DNA from: Bacillota bacterium
Lineage (GTDB): Bacteria > Bacillota > Limnochordia > Darwinibacteriales > DTU012
Direction of reading: 5' to 3'
DNA length: 53,318 bases
NCBI GenBank assembly: GCA_012837335.1
Contig: DURM01000078.1
Coordinates: 1 to 53,318, forward strand
In this document: positions 28,368-35,431 of the stretch, one piece after another
How the letters are laid out: the number at the start of each line of letters is the position of its first letter
Position numbering within the stretch: position 1 is the stretch's first letter
Made by a program: the position numbers and the translations under genes
Notes under the pieces: model-generated
What the model saw: only the letters and a program-made list of their open reading frames with translations
Database searches by the model: none
Told to the model about the DNA's origin: nothing

Positions 28368-28418
28368 CGAACATATGATCGCAAATCAATTGTAATACAG
28401 AACACTTGTTCGCGTCAA
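28368..28418 (-). promoter_or_regulatory. LexA-controlled promoter of the translesion cassette
   Basis: On the minus strand TTGACG (28418-28413) and TACAAT (28394-28389) are 18 nt apart. A perfect LexA/DinR palindrome, GAAC-ACTT-GTTC (28400-28411 on plus), fills the spacer. A second near-match, CGAACATATGATCG (28368-28381, one mismatch to CGAAC-N4-GTTCG), lies just downstream. Repressor bound here would block polymerase, so SOS induction is expected. The region also lies upstream of the divergent PhnP-like gene. Confidence 0.85.
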
Positions 28419-28445
28419 GTGGTTAATTATGCCAGGAGGATAGAA

Positions 28446-29204
28446 GTGAAAATAACGTTTTTGGGAACCGGAACATCCCATGGTGTGCCGGTAATTGGAT
28501 GTAATTGTGATGTCTGTCAAAGTAAGGATCCGCGCAATCAGCGCACTCGTTCGTCAATTTTAATCGAAACTAAGGGTTTGTCCTTATTAGTCGATACTGC
28601 TACCGAATTTCGTCTGCAGGCGCTGCGGGCAGGCATCAGCACAGTTGATGCTGTGCTGTACACCCACTGCCACGCAGATCATGTCTTTGGTTTTGATGAT
28701 TTAAGGATTTTCAGCCAGCGCTCAGGTAAAGCGGTGCCTTTTTACGGTAATAGGGAAACCATCGAGGAAATGCTGCAGGTGTTCAGCTATGTTTTCCGCA
28801 AAACTCAAATCGGGGGTGGAAAACCGCAGGTGGAGCCAAACGTGGTTGATGGTCCCTTTCAGATTAAGGATTTGACGGTGATTCCAATCCCGATTTTCCA
28901 CGGTAATCTGCCAATTTACGGCTATCGGATTGGCGATATGGCTTATATTACCGACTGCAGTAAAATTCCGGAGCCATCGCTTGAGCTGCTATCGGGCTTA
29001 AAAGTCCTGATTTTAGGAGTAGTGCGCTACGAGCCTCATTCAACGCACATGCATGTTGACGGAGCTTTGGAGCTGATCAGCAAGCTCAAGCCGGATCAGG
29101 CTTATTTTACTCATCTTTCCCATTTGCTGGAGCACGGCGCAGTGAACTCAGAACTGCCGCCGGGGGTATCGCTTGCATATGATGGATTGATAATTGGGAT
29201 CTAA
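28446..29204 (+). CDS. MBL-fold metallohydrolase, PhnP-like
   Basis: A 252-residue metallo-beta-lactamase-fold protein. It starts MKITFLGTGTSHGVPVIGC, followed by C.VC.S.DPRN.R.RSS, a pattern of PhnP-type cyclic phosphodiesterases; the zinc motif THCHADH is near residue 75 and further ligands lie in PIFHGN and FTHLSHLLEH. Substrate unknown. The GTG at 28446 follows CCAGGAGGATAGAA. It is divergent from the LexA-controlled cassette with about 95 nt between start codons. Confidence 0.85.
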   Translation: MKITFLGTGTSHGVPVIGCNCDVCQSKDPRNQRTRSSILIETKGLSLLVDTATEFRLQALRAGISTVDAVLYTHCHADHVFGFDDLRIFSQRSGKAVPFYGNRETIEEMLQVFSYVFRKTQIGGGKPQVEPNVVDGPFQIKDLTVIPIPIFHGNLPIYGYRIGDMAYITDCSKIPEPSLELLSGLKVLILGVVRYEPHSTHMHVDGALELISKLKPDQAYFTHLSHLLEHGAVNSELPPGVSLAYDGLIIGI

Positions 29205-29211
29205 CAGGCAT

Positions 29212-29242
29212 TTGACAGTGCCGTTAGCCATATATTTATAAT
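29212..29242 (+). promoter_or_regulatory. Putative sigma-A promoter before the YpiB-like gene
   Basis: A consensus TTGACA at 29212-29217 is followed by TTTATA at 17 nt (29235) or TATAAT at 19 nt (29237-29242). It lies just after the PhnP-like gene and 31 nt upstream of the next start codon. Confidence 0.7.
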
Positions 29243-29272
29243 ATCAATCTGCTTTCAGAGTAGGGGTGGTGG

Positions 29273-29854
29273 ATGATGATTGTTGTTGATGCAATTCGCA
29301 GGTTCAGTAAAACCCCGCTCAAACACCGCATGAGCAAGTACTTGTTGGACTATCTGCTGGAAAACAAAGAGCTGCTGAAACGAATTAGGATTGTGACCTC
29401 ACGAGCATATCTGCCGGATACAATGATGATAGCGCAGGCCAGAGCGGAGGGACCGTCTTTTGAACTGGAATTGGGGGCAGTCGAGCGTGAGGAAATTTCC
29501 TTGGTAAACGGTCGCTTAGTGAAGCAGAAGCGAAAGAGCAGAACGCTGTGGGTGCATGACCCGGTGCAGGCGGTTGAAGTGCTGCGCCGCTTTAACGGTG
29601 TGCTTTATATGGAGTTTAGGTTCGCCGGTGATGTTCCAGACTGGTATCAGCAGGCGGTTGAGGAATTTACCGCTGAGAGTGCGAAAGATGATGAAATCTC
29701 CCGGTTAATTCGGGAACAGGTAGAACTGCTGCTCTCAGGTGTGGTGCTGAAAACCGAGATTGATAAGGCACTTCAAGAAGGCGATCAGCAGAGATTTCAG
29801 GAAAAAGTGCAGCAGTATAAAAAGGTCTGCAGCAGCTGCTTGTGGGAACTTTAA
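29273..29854 (+). CDS. YpiB-like (UPF0302) protein with IDEAL domain
   Basis: A 193-residue protein. The N-terminal part resembles YpiB: a DYLLENKELLKRIRIV helix and a following TMMIAQ strand. Residues about 150-187 (LLLSGVVLKTEIDKALQEGD, then FQEKVQQYKK) fit the IDEAL domain. The biochemical function of the family is not known to me. Tandem ATGs at 29273 and 29276 are equally possible starts after TAGGGGTGGTGG. Confidence 0.65.
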   Translation: MMIVVDAIRRFSKTPLKHRMSKYLLDYLLENKELLKRIRIVTSRAYLPDTMMIAQARAEGPSFELELGAVEREEISLVNGRLVKQKRKSRTLWVHDPVQAVEVLRRFNGVLYMEFRFAGDVPDWYQQAVEEFTAESAKDDEISRLIREQVELLLSGVVLKTEIDKALQEGDQQRFQEKVQQYKKVCSSCLWEL

Positions 29855-29868
29855 TCTTACCAGCTTGT

Positions 29869-29910
29869 TCCTGCTAGCTTTATCGGAGGTTAGCAGGAAT
29901 TTATTTATTT
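29869..29910 (+). terminator. Intrinsic terminator after the YpiB-like gene
   Basis: TCCTGCTA (29869-29876) pairs with TAGCAGGA (29891-29898) across a 14-nt loop, followed by ATTTATTTATTT. The U-tract is broken by A residues, so efficiency may be modest. Confidence 0.6.
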
Positions 29911-29941
29911 GATGTGGAATTTTCATATAGAGGTGAAGGGG

Positions 29942-30505
29942 ATGCAGGTAAAAAGAACTAAATCGCCGTTGCAAGAGTGGATTGAAACGATTGTCGGGGC
30001 AGCCGTACTTACTGCTTTTATTATTATTTTTATTGCGCAGTCATTTGTTGTGGATGGAAGTTCAATGATGCCTACGCTTGAAAATAACCAGCGGCTGCTG
30101 GTGGATAAGCTGACATATCGGTTCCGGGAACCCCGGCATGGAGATATTGTAGTTTTCAAATATCCGGCCAATCCTAAAGAAGAATTTATTAAACGAGTCA
30201 TTGCTGTGCCGGGAGACGCTGTTGCGATTGCCGGCGGAAAGGTATATGTTAACGGCGTTGTAATCGAAGAAGATTATATTGCCGAGACCACAATCAGAGG
30301 ATTCAACCCTCACATCGTTCCCGAGGGCCATTATTTTGTCTTAGGGGACAACCGCAATAACAGTTTAGACAGCCGCGATCCTCGGGTAGGATTCGTACCG
30401 CGGGAGAATATTGTCGGCAGAGCAATTTGGTCTTATTGGCCTTTGGATCGAATTCATATTTTCCGGATGCCGGAAGCTTTTGCCGGGATTGCTGATCAGG
30501 AGTGA
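29942..30505 (+). CDS. lepB: Signal peptidase I
   Basis: Type I signal peptidase (187 residues) that cuts signal peptides outside the membrane. After a basic start and one membrane helix (about 15-35), the catalytic Ser is in GSSMMPTL, the catalytic Lys in KRVIAVPGD, and GDNRNNSLDSR follows near the C-terminus. The ATG at 29942 is directly behind GAGGTGAAGGGG; the upstream in-frame ATG lacks a ribosome-binding site. Confidence 0.95.
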   Translation: MQVKRTKSPLQEWIETIVGAAVLTAFIIIFIAQSFVVDGSSMMPTLENNQRLLVDKLTYRFREPRHGDIVVFKYPANPKEEFIKRVIAVPGDAVAIAGGKVYVNGVVIEEDYIAETTIRGFNPHIVPEGHYFVLGDNRNNSLDSRDPRVGFVPRENIVGRAIWSYWPLDRIHIFRMPEAFAGIADQE

Positions 30506-30510
30506 TTATT

Positions 30511-30837
30511 TTGAACCAGTTTGATGACTATCAGGAGCAAGCAAAACGCACTTTAAATACAGAAGTTAAAGATCTATATTTATATGCCAACTTAGGCATG
30601 GGCTTAGCCGGTGAAGCAGGAGAAGTCTGCGATTATCTGAAAAAAGTAGTTTTTCACGGCCACGAGCTAGACGCTCAGAAAGTGGAGGAAGAGCTGGGAG
30701 ATGTGCTCTGGTATCTGGCTAACTTAGCGGATGCTGTAGGCCTTTCCCTCAGCGAAATTGCGGAAAAAAACATTGCTAAATTGCGTAAGCGCTATCCAAA
30801 CGGCTTTGAGCAGGTTCGCTCGCAGGAGCGCGGATAA
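30511..30837 (+). CDS. MazG-like nucleotide pyrophosphohydrolase
   Basis: A 108-residue all-helical protein. The EAGEVCDYLKK and EELGDVLWYLAN segments supply the E..E...E..D metal ligands of the MazG/dUTPase superfamily. A house-cleaning role (hydrolysis of abnormal NTPs) is inferred. TTG 30511 is eight bases from AGGAG; the in-frame GTG 30502 overlaps the SD itself and is less likely. It follows lepB by five bases. Confidence 0.85.
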   Translation: MNQFDDYQEQAKRTLNTEVKDLYLYANLGMGLAGEAGEVCDYLKKVVFHGHELDAQKVEEELGDVLWYLANLADAVGLSLSEIAEKNIAKLRKRYPNGFEQVRSQERG

Positions 30838-30842
30838 TAAGT

Positions 30843-30872
30843 ACAGCACCCGATTTACGGGTGCTGTTTGAT
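30843..30872 (+). terminator. Terminator between mazG-like gene and tex (convergent)
   Basis: ACAGCACCCG (30843-30852) pairs perfectly with CGGGTGCTGT (30858-30867) over 10 bp with a 5-nt loop, then TTGATTTT. The downstream arm lies inside the 3' end of tex on the other strand. Confidence 0.85.
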
Positions 30873-33011
30873 TTTCATCGTTAAACTGATTCTGCCCTGC
30901 GCTTCATCGACACTGAGCACCTGCACGGTCACAATATCCCCGACCTGCAGAACATCGGTGGGATGGCTGATGTATTGTTCGCTGATCTGGGAGATATGGA
31001 CCAATCCCGCTTTTTGAACGCCGATATCAACAAAGGCGCCGAAGTCAACCACATTTTGGACAGTGCCTTTGAGGATCATCCCCGGACGCAGATCAGAGAT
31101 TTCCAGCACATCTGCTCTAAAGAACGGAGGAGGAAGCTCATCTCTGGGATCCCTGCCCGGCTGGGCCAGGGCGGCTAAAATATCTCGGACTGTAGGTTCA
31201 CCGGCATTAAGCTCTGCAGCAACCGCTTTGGGATCCAGGGTCTTCAGCTTAGCCCTGATTTCTGGAAGCGATGTATTTAAATCTTGGGTCTCATATCCGA
31301 TTAACCGCAGAATCTGCCGGGCTAAGGGATAGGATTCAGGATGCACAGCGGTATTATCGAGAGGATCTGTGCTTTGGGCGATGCGCAGGAATCCGGCGCA
31401 CTGCTCAAATGTCTTTGCTCCCAAACCTTTAATTTCTTTAAGCTGCTCCCGGCTGGTAAATCCTCCGATTTCGCTGCGGTACGCAGATATTCTTTCCGCA
31501 ACCGGTGCGGTTAAGCCCGAAACATGCCTCAGTAAAGCGGGAGAAGCGCTGTTTAGCTCCACACCCACATAGTTGACGCAGCTTTCCACAACTTCCCCTA
31601 AAGCCTTGGCCAGCTCCTTTTGATTGACATCATGCTGATAGAGGCCGACACCAATTGATTTAGGATCGATTTTAACCAGTTCTGCCAGTGGATCAATAAC
31701 CCGGCGGGCAATTGAGACTGCTCCCCGCATGGAAACATCAAGTTCCGGAAACTCCTGCCTGGCTAGATCTGATGCGGAATAAACTGAGGCTCCGGCTTCA
31801 TTCACCACCAGATATTCTAGTTTGCGGTTGTGGTTTTTAATCAGTTCTGCCACCAGCTGTTCTGTTTCGCGACTGGCAGTGCCGTTGCCGATCGTGATTA
31901 AATCGATCTTATGTTTATCAACCATCTCAGCCAGCACTTGCAGCGACTGCTCCCACTGATTGCGGGGATCATGAGGATAAATTGTCGCAGTTGCCAGCAG
32001 GTCGCCATAGCTGTTGAGCGCAGCGACCTTACAGCCGGTGCGGTACGCCGGATCAATGCCTAACAGATTTCTGCCGCGCACCGGAGCCTGCATCAACAGC
32101 TGCCTTAAGTTCTTGGCAAAGATGGCAATGCTGTGTTCTTCCGCAGTTTCCGTCAGCTGATTGCGGATTTCCCGCTCCACACTTGGTGCCAGCAGCCGCT
32201 GATAGCTGTCTTCAATCACAGCGTGCAGCCACTGGGATCCGGGACTGGTAGAAGAAGTGATCAGCTTTTTGGCAAAGCTGCGATAAATCGGTTCCGGTTC
32301 GACAGAAAGCTTAACTTTTAAAGCTTTCAGCCGTTCCCCTCGATTGATCGCCAGCACCCGATGGGGGGGAATCTTATGGACCGGTTCTTGGTAATCAAAG
32401 TACATCTTGAATTCCAAATCCTGCTCCGAAGGCTCCTTATTGGCCGCTTCGCAGACAATCACGCCATAATTCCAGGTAAAATGGCGGGCTGTCTGCCGCA
32501 GATTTGGATCATCGGCAAAGCGTTCCGCGAGAATATCGGCTGCCCCTTGAAGCGCCGCTTCGATCGAATCCACTTCTTCGCTGATAAAAGGTTCAGCCAG
32601 CTTGTCCAGAGCTGCGCCGCTCTGCTCGAAAATCAAGTCTGCAAGGGGTTCCAACCCCTTTTCTTTGGCGATCGAAGCTCTGGTGCGGCGCTTAGGCCGG
32701 AATGGTCGATAGATGTCTTCCAGGGCCTGGAGAGTTACCGCGCTTTGAATCTGCTTTTGAATTTCCTCTGTCAGTTTGTCCTGCTCCGCAATTAAGCTTA
32801 GCACCTCACTCTTGCGTGTTTCCAGATTGCGCAGATAACTCAATCTGTCAGCGAGATTGCGGATTACTACTTCGTCTAACTCCCCGGTTGCTTCTTTACG
32901 ATAGCGCGCAATAAAGGGAATGGTGTTGCCTTCGTCTAATAACTTAACTGTTTGCTCCACTTGTTTAGCACTAATTTTTAGTTCCTGAGCTATTTGGTGA
33001 ATAATATCCAT
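30855..33011 (-). CDS. tex: Tex family RNA-binding transcription accessory protein
   Basis: Tex (718 residues): an N-terminal helix-turn-helix (IAQELKISAKQVEQTV), FIARYRKEATGELDE, a YqgF/RNase H-like domain (GIDPAYRTGCKVA, about 318-440), helix-hairpin-helix repeats (EIKGLGAKTFEQCAGFLRI) and a C-terminal S1 domain (LRPGMILKGTVQNVVDFGAFVDIGV). The role is in RNA metabolism and transcription; the mechanism is not settled. The SD is unusually far (19 nt) from ATG 33011. Confidence 0.95.
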   Translation of the reverse strand: MDIIHQIAQELKISAKQVEQTVKLLDEGNTIPFIARYRKEATGELDEVVIRNLADRLSYLRNLETRKSEVLSLIAEQDKLTEEIQKQIQSAVTLQALEDIYRPFRPKRRTRASIAKEKGLEPLADLIFEQSGAALDKLAEPFISEEVDSIEAALQGAADILAERFADDPNLRQTARHFTWNYGVIVCEAANKEPSEQDLEFKMYFDYQEPVHKIPPHRVLAINRGERLKALKVKLSVEPEPIYRSFAKKLITSSTSPGSQWLHAVIEDSYQRLLAPSVEREIRNQLTETAEEHSIAIFAKNLRQLLMQAPVRGRNLLGIDPAYRTGCKVAALNSYGDLLATATIYPHDPRNQWEQSLQVLAEMVDKHKIDLITIGNGTASRETEQLVAELIKNHNRKLEYLVVNEAGASVYSASDLARQEFPELDVSMRGAVSIARRVIDPLAELVKIDPKSIGVGLYQHDVNQKELAKALGEVVESCVNYVGVELNSASPALLRHVSGLTAPVAERISAYRSEIGGFTSREQLKEIKGLGAKTFEQCAGFLRIAQSTDPLDNTAVHPESYPLARQILRLIGYETQDLNTSLPEIRAKLKTLDPKAVAAELNAGEPTVRDILAALAQPGRDPRDELPPPFFRADVLEISDLRPGMILKGTVQNVVDFGAFVDIGVQKAGLVHISQISEQYISHPTDVLQVGDIVTVQVLSVDEAQGRISLTMKIKQHP

Positions 33012-33037
33012 AAATTGAGGCTTGCGCCTGCCTCCTT
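33012..33037 (-). promoter_or_regulatory. Unusual tex ribosome-binding site with hairpin spacer
   Basis: On the minus strand AAGGAGG (33037-33031) is 19 nt from the tex ATG, far beyond the usual 5-9. The spacer contains AGGC-GCAA-GCCT (33029-33018), a 4-bp stem with a GNRA tetraloop. If it folds, the effective spacing becomes 7 nt. Confidence 0.5.
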
Positions 33038-33061
33038 CCCAGCCGATTTATCGGCACCTTG

Positions 33062-33092
33062 ATTATATCAGATATTTATAGGATTTCGTCAA
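33062..33092 (-). promoter_or_regulatory. Putative tex promoter
   Basis: Minus-strand TTGACG (33092-33087) and TATAAT (33067-33062) with a 19-nt spacer. The -10 is perfect and the spacer is long. A small inverted repeat GCCGA-TTTA-TCGGC (33042-33055) lies in the 5' UTR. Confidence 0.6.
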
Positions 33093-33139
33093 GACAAAGG
33101 AGAATATTGAGAGATAAGCAGACAATGAGGTGAATCAGG

Positions 33140-33784
33140 TTGTTAAGTGAGTACTTAACTGTGGCGAAAGCCAGTGAAATAGTTTTAATTGAGCGCAAAT
33201 CCAAGTTTATCGGCCGGGCAAAGCCGGTCAGCACAGTTGAAGAAGCGGAAGAGTTCATCGCCGAAATCAGCAAAAAGCACTGGGATGCTACCCATAATGT
33301 CTACGCTTATGTTGTCGGCAACCAGGCTGAGCAGCAGAAATGCTCTGATGACGGTGAACCAAGCGGCACTTCCGGACTGCCTACCCTAGAGGCGATCAAA
33401 TCTCTTGATATGGTTAATGTAGTGGTCGTAACCACCCGCTATTTTGGCGGCACACTCCTCGGCCGGGGAGGTTTAATCCGCGCTTACGGCGGTGCAGCCG
33501 CGGAAGCACTGCGGGCAGCGGGAATTGTCCGCTATGTGCCTCACCAGCGCATTAAGGTAACCGTAGACTACACCTTGATGGGCAAGGTCCAGAATGAACT
33601 AGTCAACAGCGGTGTGATAATTCATGATACTGAGTACCTTGCGGAAGTAACCTTTAGTGTGGATGTCCTTCCTGATCAAGTTGATCAGATTTACCGCATG
33701 CTCCAGGAGATCACTGCGGATCAGTTCCAGTGGCAGCCGGATGTCCAGGTATACCATCAGATTCCGGTCGAAAATTTACCATAG
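33140..33784 (+). CDS. YigZ/IMPACT family protein
   Basis: A 214-residue protein with the UPF0029 core: KSKFIGRAKPV, HNVYAYVVG, SDDGEPSGTSGLP and VVVTRYFGGTLLGRGGLIRAY, then a C-terminal EF-G-like alpha/beta domain. The bacterial function is unclear; the eukaryotic relative IMPACT regulates translation via GCN1. The start is TTG at 33140 after GAGGTGAATCAGG. Confidence 0.92.
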   Translation: MLSEYLTVAKASEIVLIERKSKFIGRAKPVSTVEEAEEFIAEISKKHWDATHNVYAYVVGNQAEQQKCSDDGEPSGTSGLPTLEAIKSLDMVNVVVVTTRYFGGTLLGRGGLIRAYGGAAAEALRAAGIVRYVPHQRIKVTVDYTLMGKVQNELVNSGVIIHDTEYLAEVTFSVDVLPDQVDQIYRMLQEITADQFQWQPDVQVYHQIPVENLP

Positions 33785-33847
33785 CAGTTATTTTGTGTTC
33801 GTAGTATAATATATTTATGCATAGTATTAGGTGAGGGAGGGCTGAAT

Positions 33848-34603
33848 ATCAGCAGATATAATCGTTTCTTAATAGTGTTATTTTTGATTTTGGCAGTAAC
33901 ACCGGTTGTTGCAGCTGCTTTTCCTAAGCCGGTCGGATATGTCAATGACTTTGCAGGTATCCTCAACAGCGGCAGCAGGGCACATATTACAGCCATTGCC
34001 GAATCTCTGGCAGAGGAGCAGGGAATAGAACTAGCAGTTGTAACAATTTCAGATATTGGTGATGAGATTTTAGAGAACTATGCTGTAGATTTGTTTGCAG
34101 AATGGGGAATAGGTGGTCCGGAAGACAGCGGTATTTTAATTCTACTGGTACTTGAATCCCGGGATCTGCGGGTTGAGACCGGATACGGCATTGAAACCGT
34201 GCTGCCAGCTGGAAAAGTGGGCGCCATTCTTGATCAATACGTCATCCCGCATCTAGCGAAGAATGATTACAATACCGGATTGGTTGAAGCTGCAAGAGTT
34301 TTTCAAGCAGTATTGAGCGATGAGTCTTTTGAATTAGATAGAAAAACCGACGATTCAGGTGACTTAACAGCATTTTTGGTTTTTGTTGCGATAGCTATCT
34401 TTATCTCAGTGATGGCCCGCAAGCAGCCTCCAAATACTCCGGGGGGGACAGGTGGTTCCGGAACCGGAGGCAGAGGGTATCCCCGCACTGTAATTGTTCC
34501 GACTACCCGGATTCCGCGCTCCGGTGGGGGAGGACGCAGCGGAGGATTCGGAGGATTTGGCGGAGGACGCAGCGGTGGCGGCGGTGCCAGCCGTAAATTC
34601 TAG
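33848..34603 (+). CDS. TPM-domain membrane protein (YgcG-like), non-canonical start
   Basis: A TPM domain spans from VGYVNDFAGIL to RVFQAVL (the 'TPM_phosphatase' fold), followed by one membrane helix (about 180-197) and a Gly/Ser-rich tail ending SGGGGASRKF. The only canonical start, GTG 33875, has no SD and cuts off the n-region of the signal peptide. ATC 33848 is six bases after GGGAGGG, and CTG 33842 is seven after AGGTGA; either gives a normal signal peptide (SRYNRF then a hydrophobic run, then AAA). It pairs with lemA. Confidence 0.8.
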   Translation: MSRYNRFLIVLFLILAVTPVVAAAFPKPVGYVNDFAGILNSGSRAHITAIAESLAEEQGIELAVVTISDIGDEILENYAVDLFAEWGIGGPEDSGILILLVLESRDLRVETGYGIETVLPAGKVGAILDQYVIPHLAKNDYNTGLVEAARVFQAVLSDESFELDRKTDDSGDLTAFLVFVAIAIFISVMARKQPPNTPGGTGGSGTGGRGYPRTVIVPTTRIPRSGGGGRSGGFGGFGGGRSGGGGASRKF

Positions 34604-34625
34604 ACTAAGTATTGGAGGGTCAGCG

Positions 34626-35189
34626 ATGAAAAAAGGTTCTTTGGTCTTAGGCATTATTGTAATTCTTTTAGTGGCTCTTATCGGTGGAGTCGTCTCCAGC
34701 TATAACTCGCTGGTAAGCATGGAAACGGCAGTAGATTCCAGCTGGGCAGAGGTTGAAAACCTGCTGCAGAATCGGGCTGATTTAATTCCCAATCTTGTGG
34801 CAACCGTGAGAGGCTACGCCAGCCATGAAGAAGGAGTATTTTCGGAAATTGCTAACGCCCGTTCCCGTTTGATTGGTGCCGGTTCTGCTTCAGAAGCGCT
34901 GGAAGCTAATCAGCAGTTAGAATCAGCCTTAAGCCGTTTGTTGGTAATTGTTGAGCAGTATCCCCAGTTAAAAGCGGATACGCATTTCACCCGCTTAATG
35001 GATGAGCTGGCTGCTTCTGAGAATAAAATTGCTCAGGGGCGCCGCCGCTACAATCAAGCGGTTGAGGCGTGGAATGTGAAAATCAAACAGTTCCCGACAG
35101 TTGTGATCGCTAACATGTTCGGAAAACAAGCGCGGCCGTTCTTTGAAGCGCGTCCGGGAGCAGAAGAAGTACCGCAGGTACAGTTTTAA
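34626..35189 (+). CDS. lemA: LemA family protein
   Basis: LemA-type protein (187 residues) with one N-terminal membrane helix (about 5-25) and a coiled-coil alpha-helical body: YNSLVSMETAVDSSWAEVEN, NRADLIPNLVATVRGYA, and YNQAVEAWNVKIKQFP near the end. The function of LemA is not established; it commonly accompanies TPM proteins, as here. The ATG at 34626 follows GGAGGGTCAGCG. Confidence 0.93.
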   Translation: MKKGSLVLGIIVILLVALIGGVVSSYNSLVSMETAVDSSWAEVENLLQNRADLIPNLVATVRGYASHEEGVFSEIANARSRLIGAGSASEALEANQQLESALSRLLVIVEQYPQLKADTHFTRLMDELAASENKIAQGRRRYNQAVEAWNVKIKQFPTVVIANMFGKQARPFFEARPGAEEVPQVQF

Positions 35190-35192
35190 GAT

Positions 35193-35235
35193 ACAAAGAA
35201 AAGAGCTGGGTTACCCCGGCTCTTCTTTGTTTTTG
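35193..35235 (+). terminator. Terminator after lemA, shared with a minus-strand small gene
   Basis: ACAAAGAA plus AGAGCTGGG pairs with CCCGGCTCT plus TTCTTTGT across a short TTAC loop (35193-35230), with a one-base bulge and a G-T pair, followed by TTTTTG. The hairpin covers the stop codon of the small minus-strand ORF. Confidence 0.8.
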
Positions 35236-35372
35236 ACCTGTTTTGGATTTAGCTTCTGCTTAGTTTGGGCAGATTTAGCGAACGAATAATTATCAAAGTC
35301 ATAGTTATATCCATAGAGATCATATTGGTAGTCGTAAATCCGGTGAGGATTGATTATTCTCTGCTTGGACAA
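35211..35372 (-). CDS. Small Tyr-rich protein of unknown function
   Basis: A 53-residue ORF with TTG start at 35372, six bases after GGTGGAGTGA. The N-terminal half alternates aromatic and acidic residues (IYDYQYDLYGYNYDFDNYSF); the C-terminal half is basic (KSAQTKQKLNPKQVKNK). I do not recognise a family. The position (same strand, about 60 nt after the GT4 gene with no terminator between) and the good ribosome-binding site argue that it is real. It could be a spore-associated or cell-surface peptide, but there is no direct evidence. Confidence 0.55.
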   Translation of the reverse strand: MSKQRIINPHRIYDYQYDLYGYNYDFDNYSFAKSAQTKQKLNPKQVKNKEEPG

Positions 35373-35431
35373 GATGATTCACTCCACCGTGAGGCTCTTT
35401 ATTACAGCCTATGAGGGGAGGGATGAATCTG

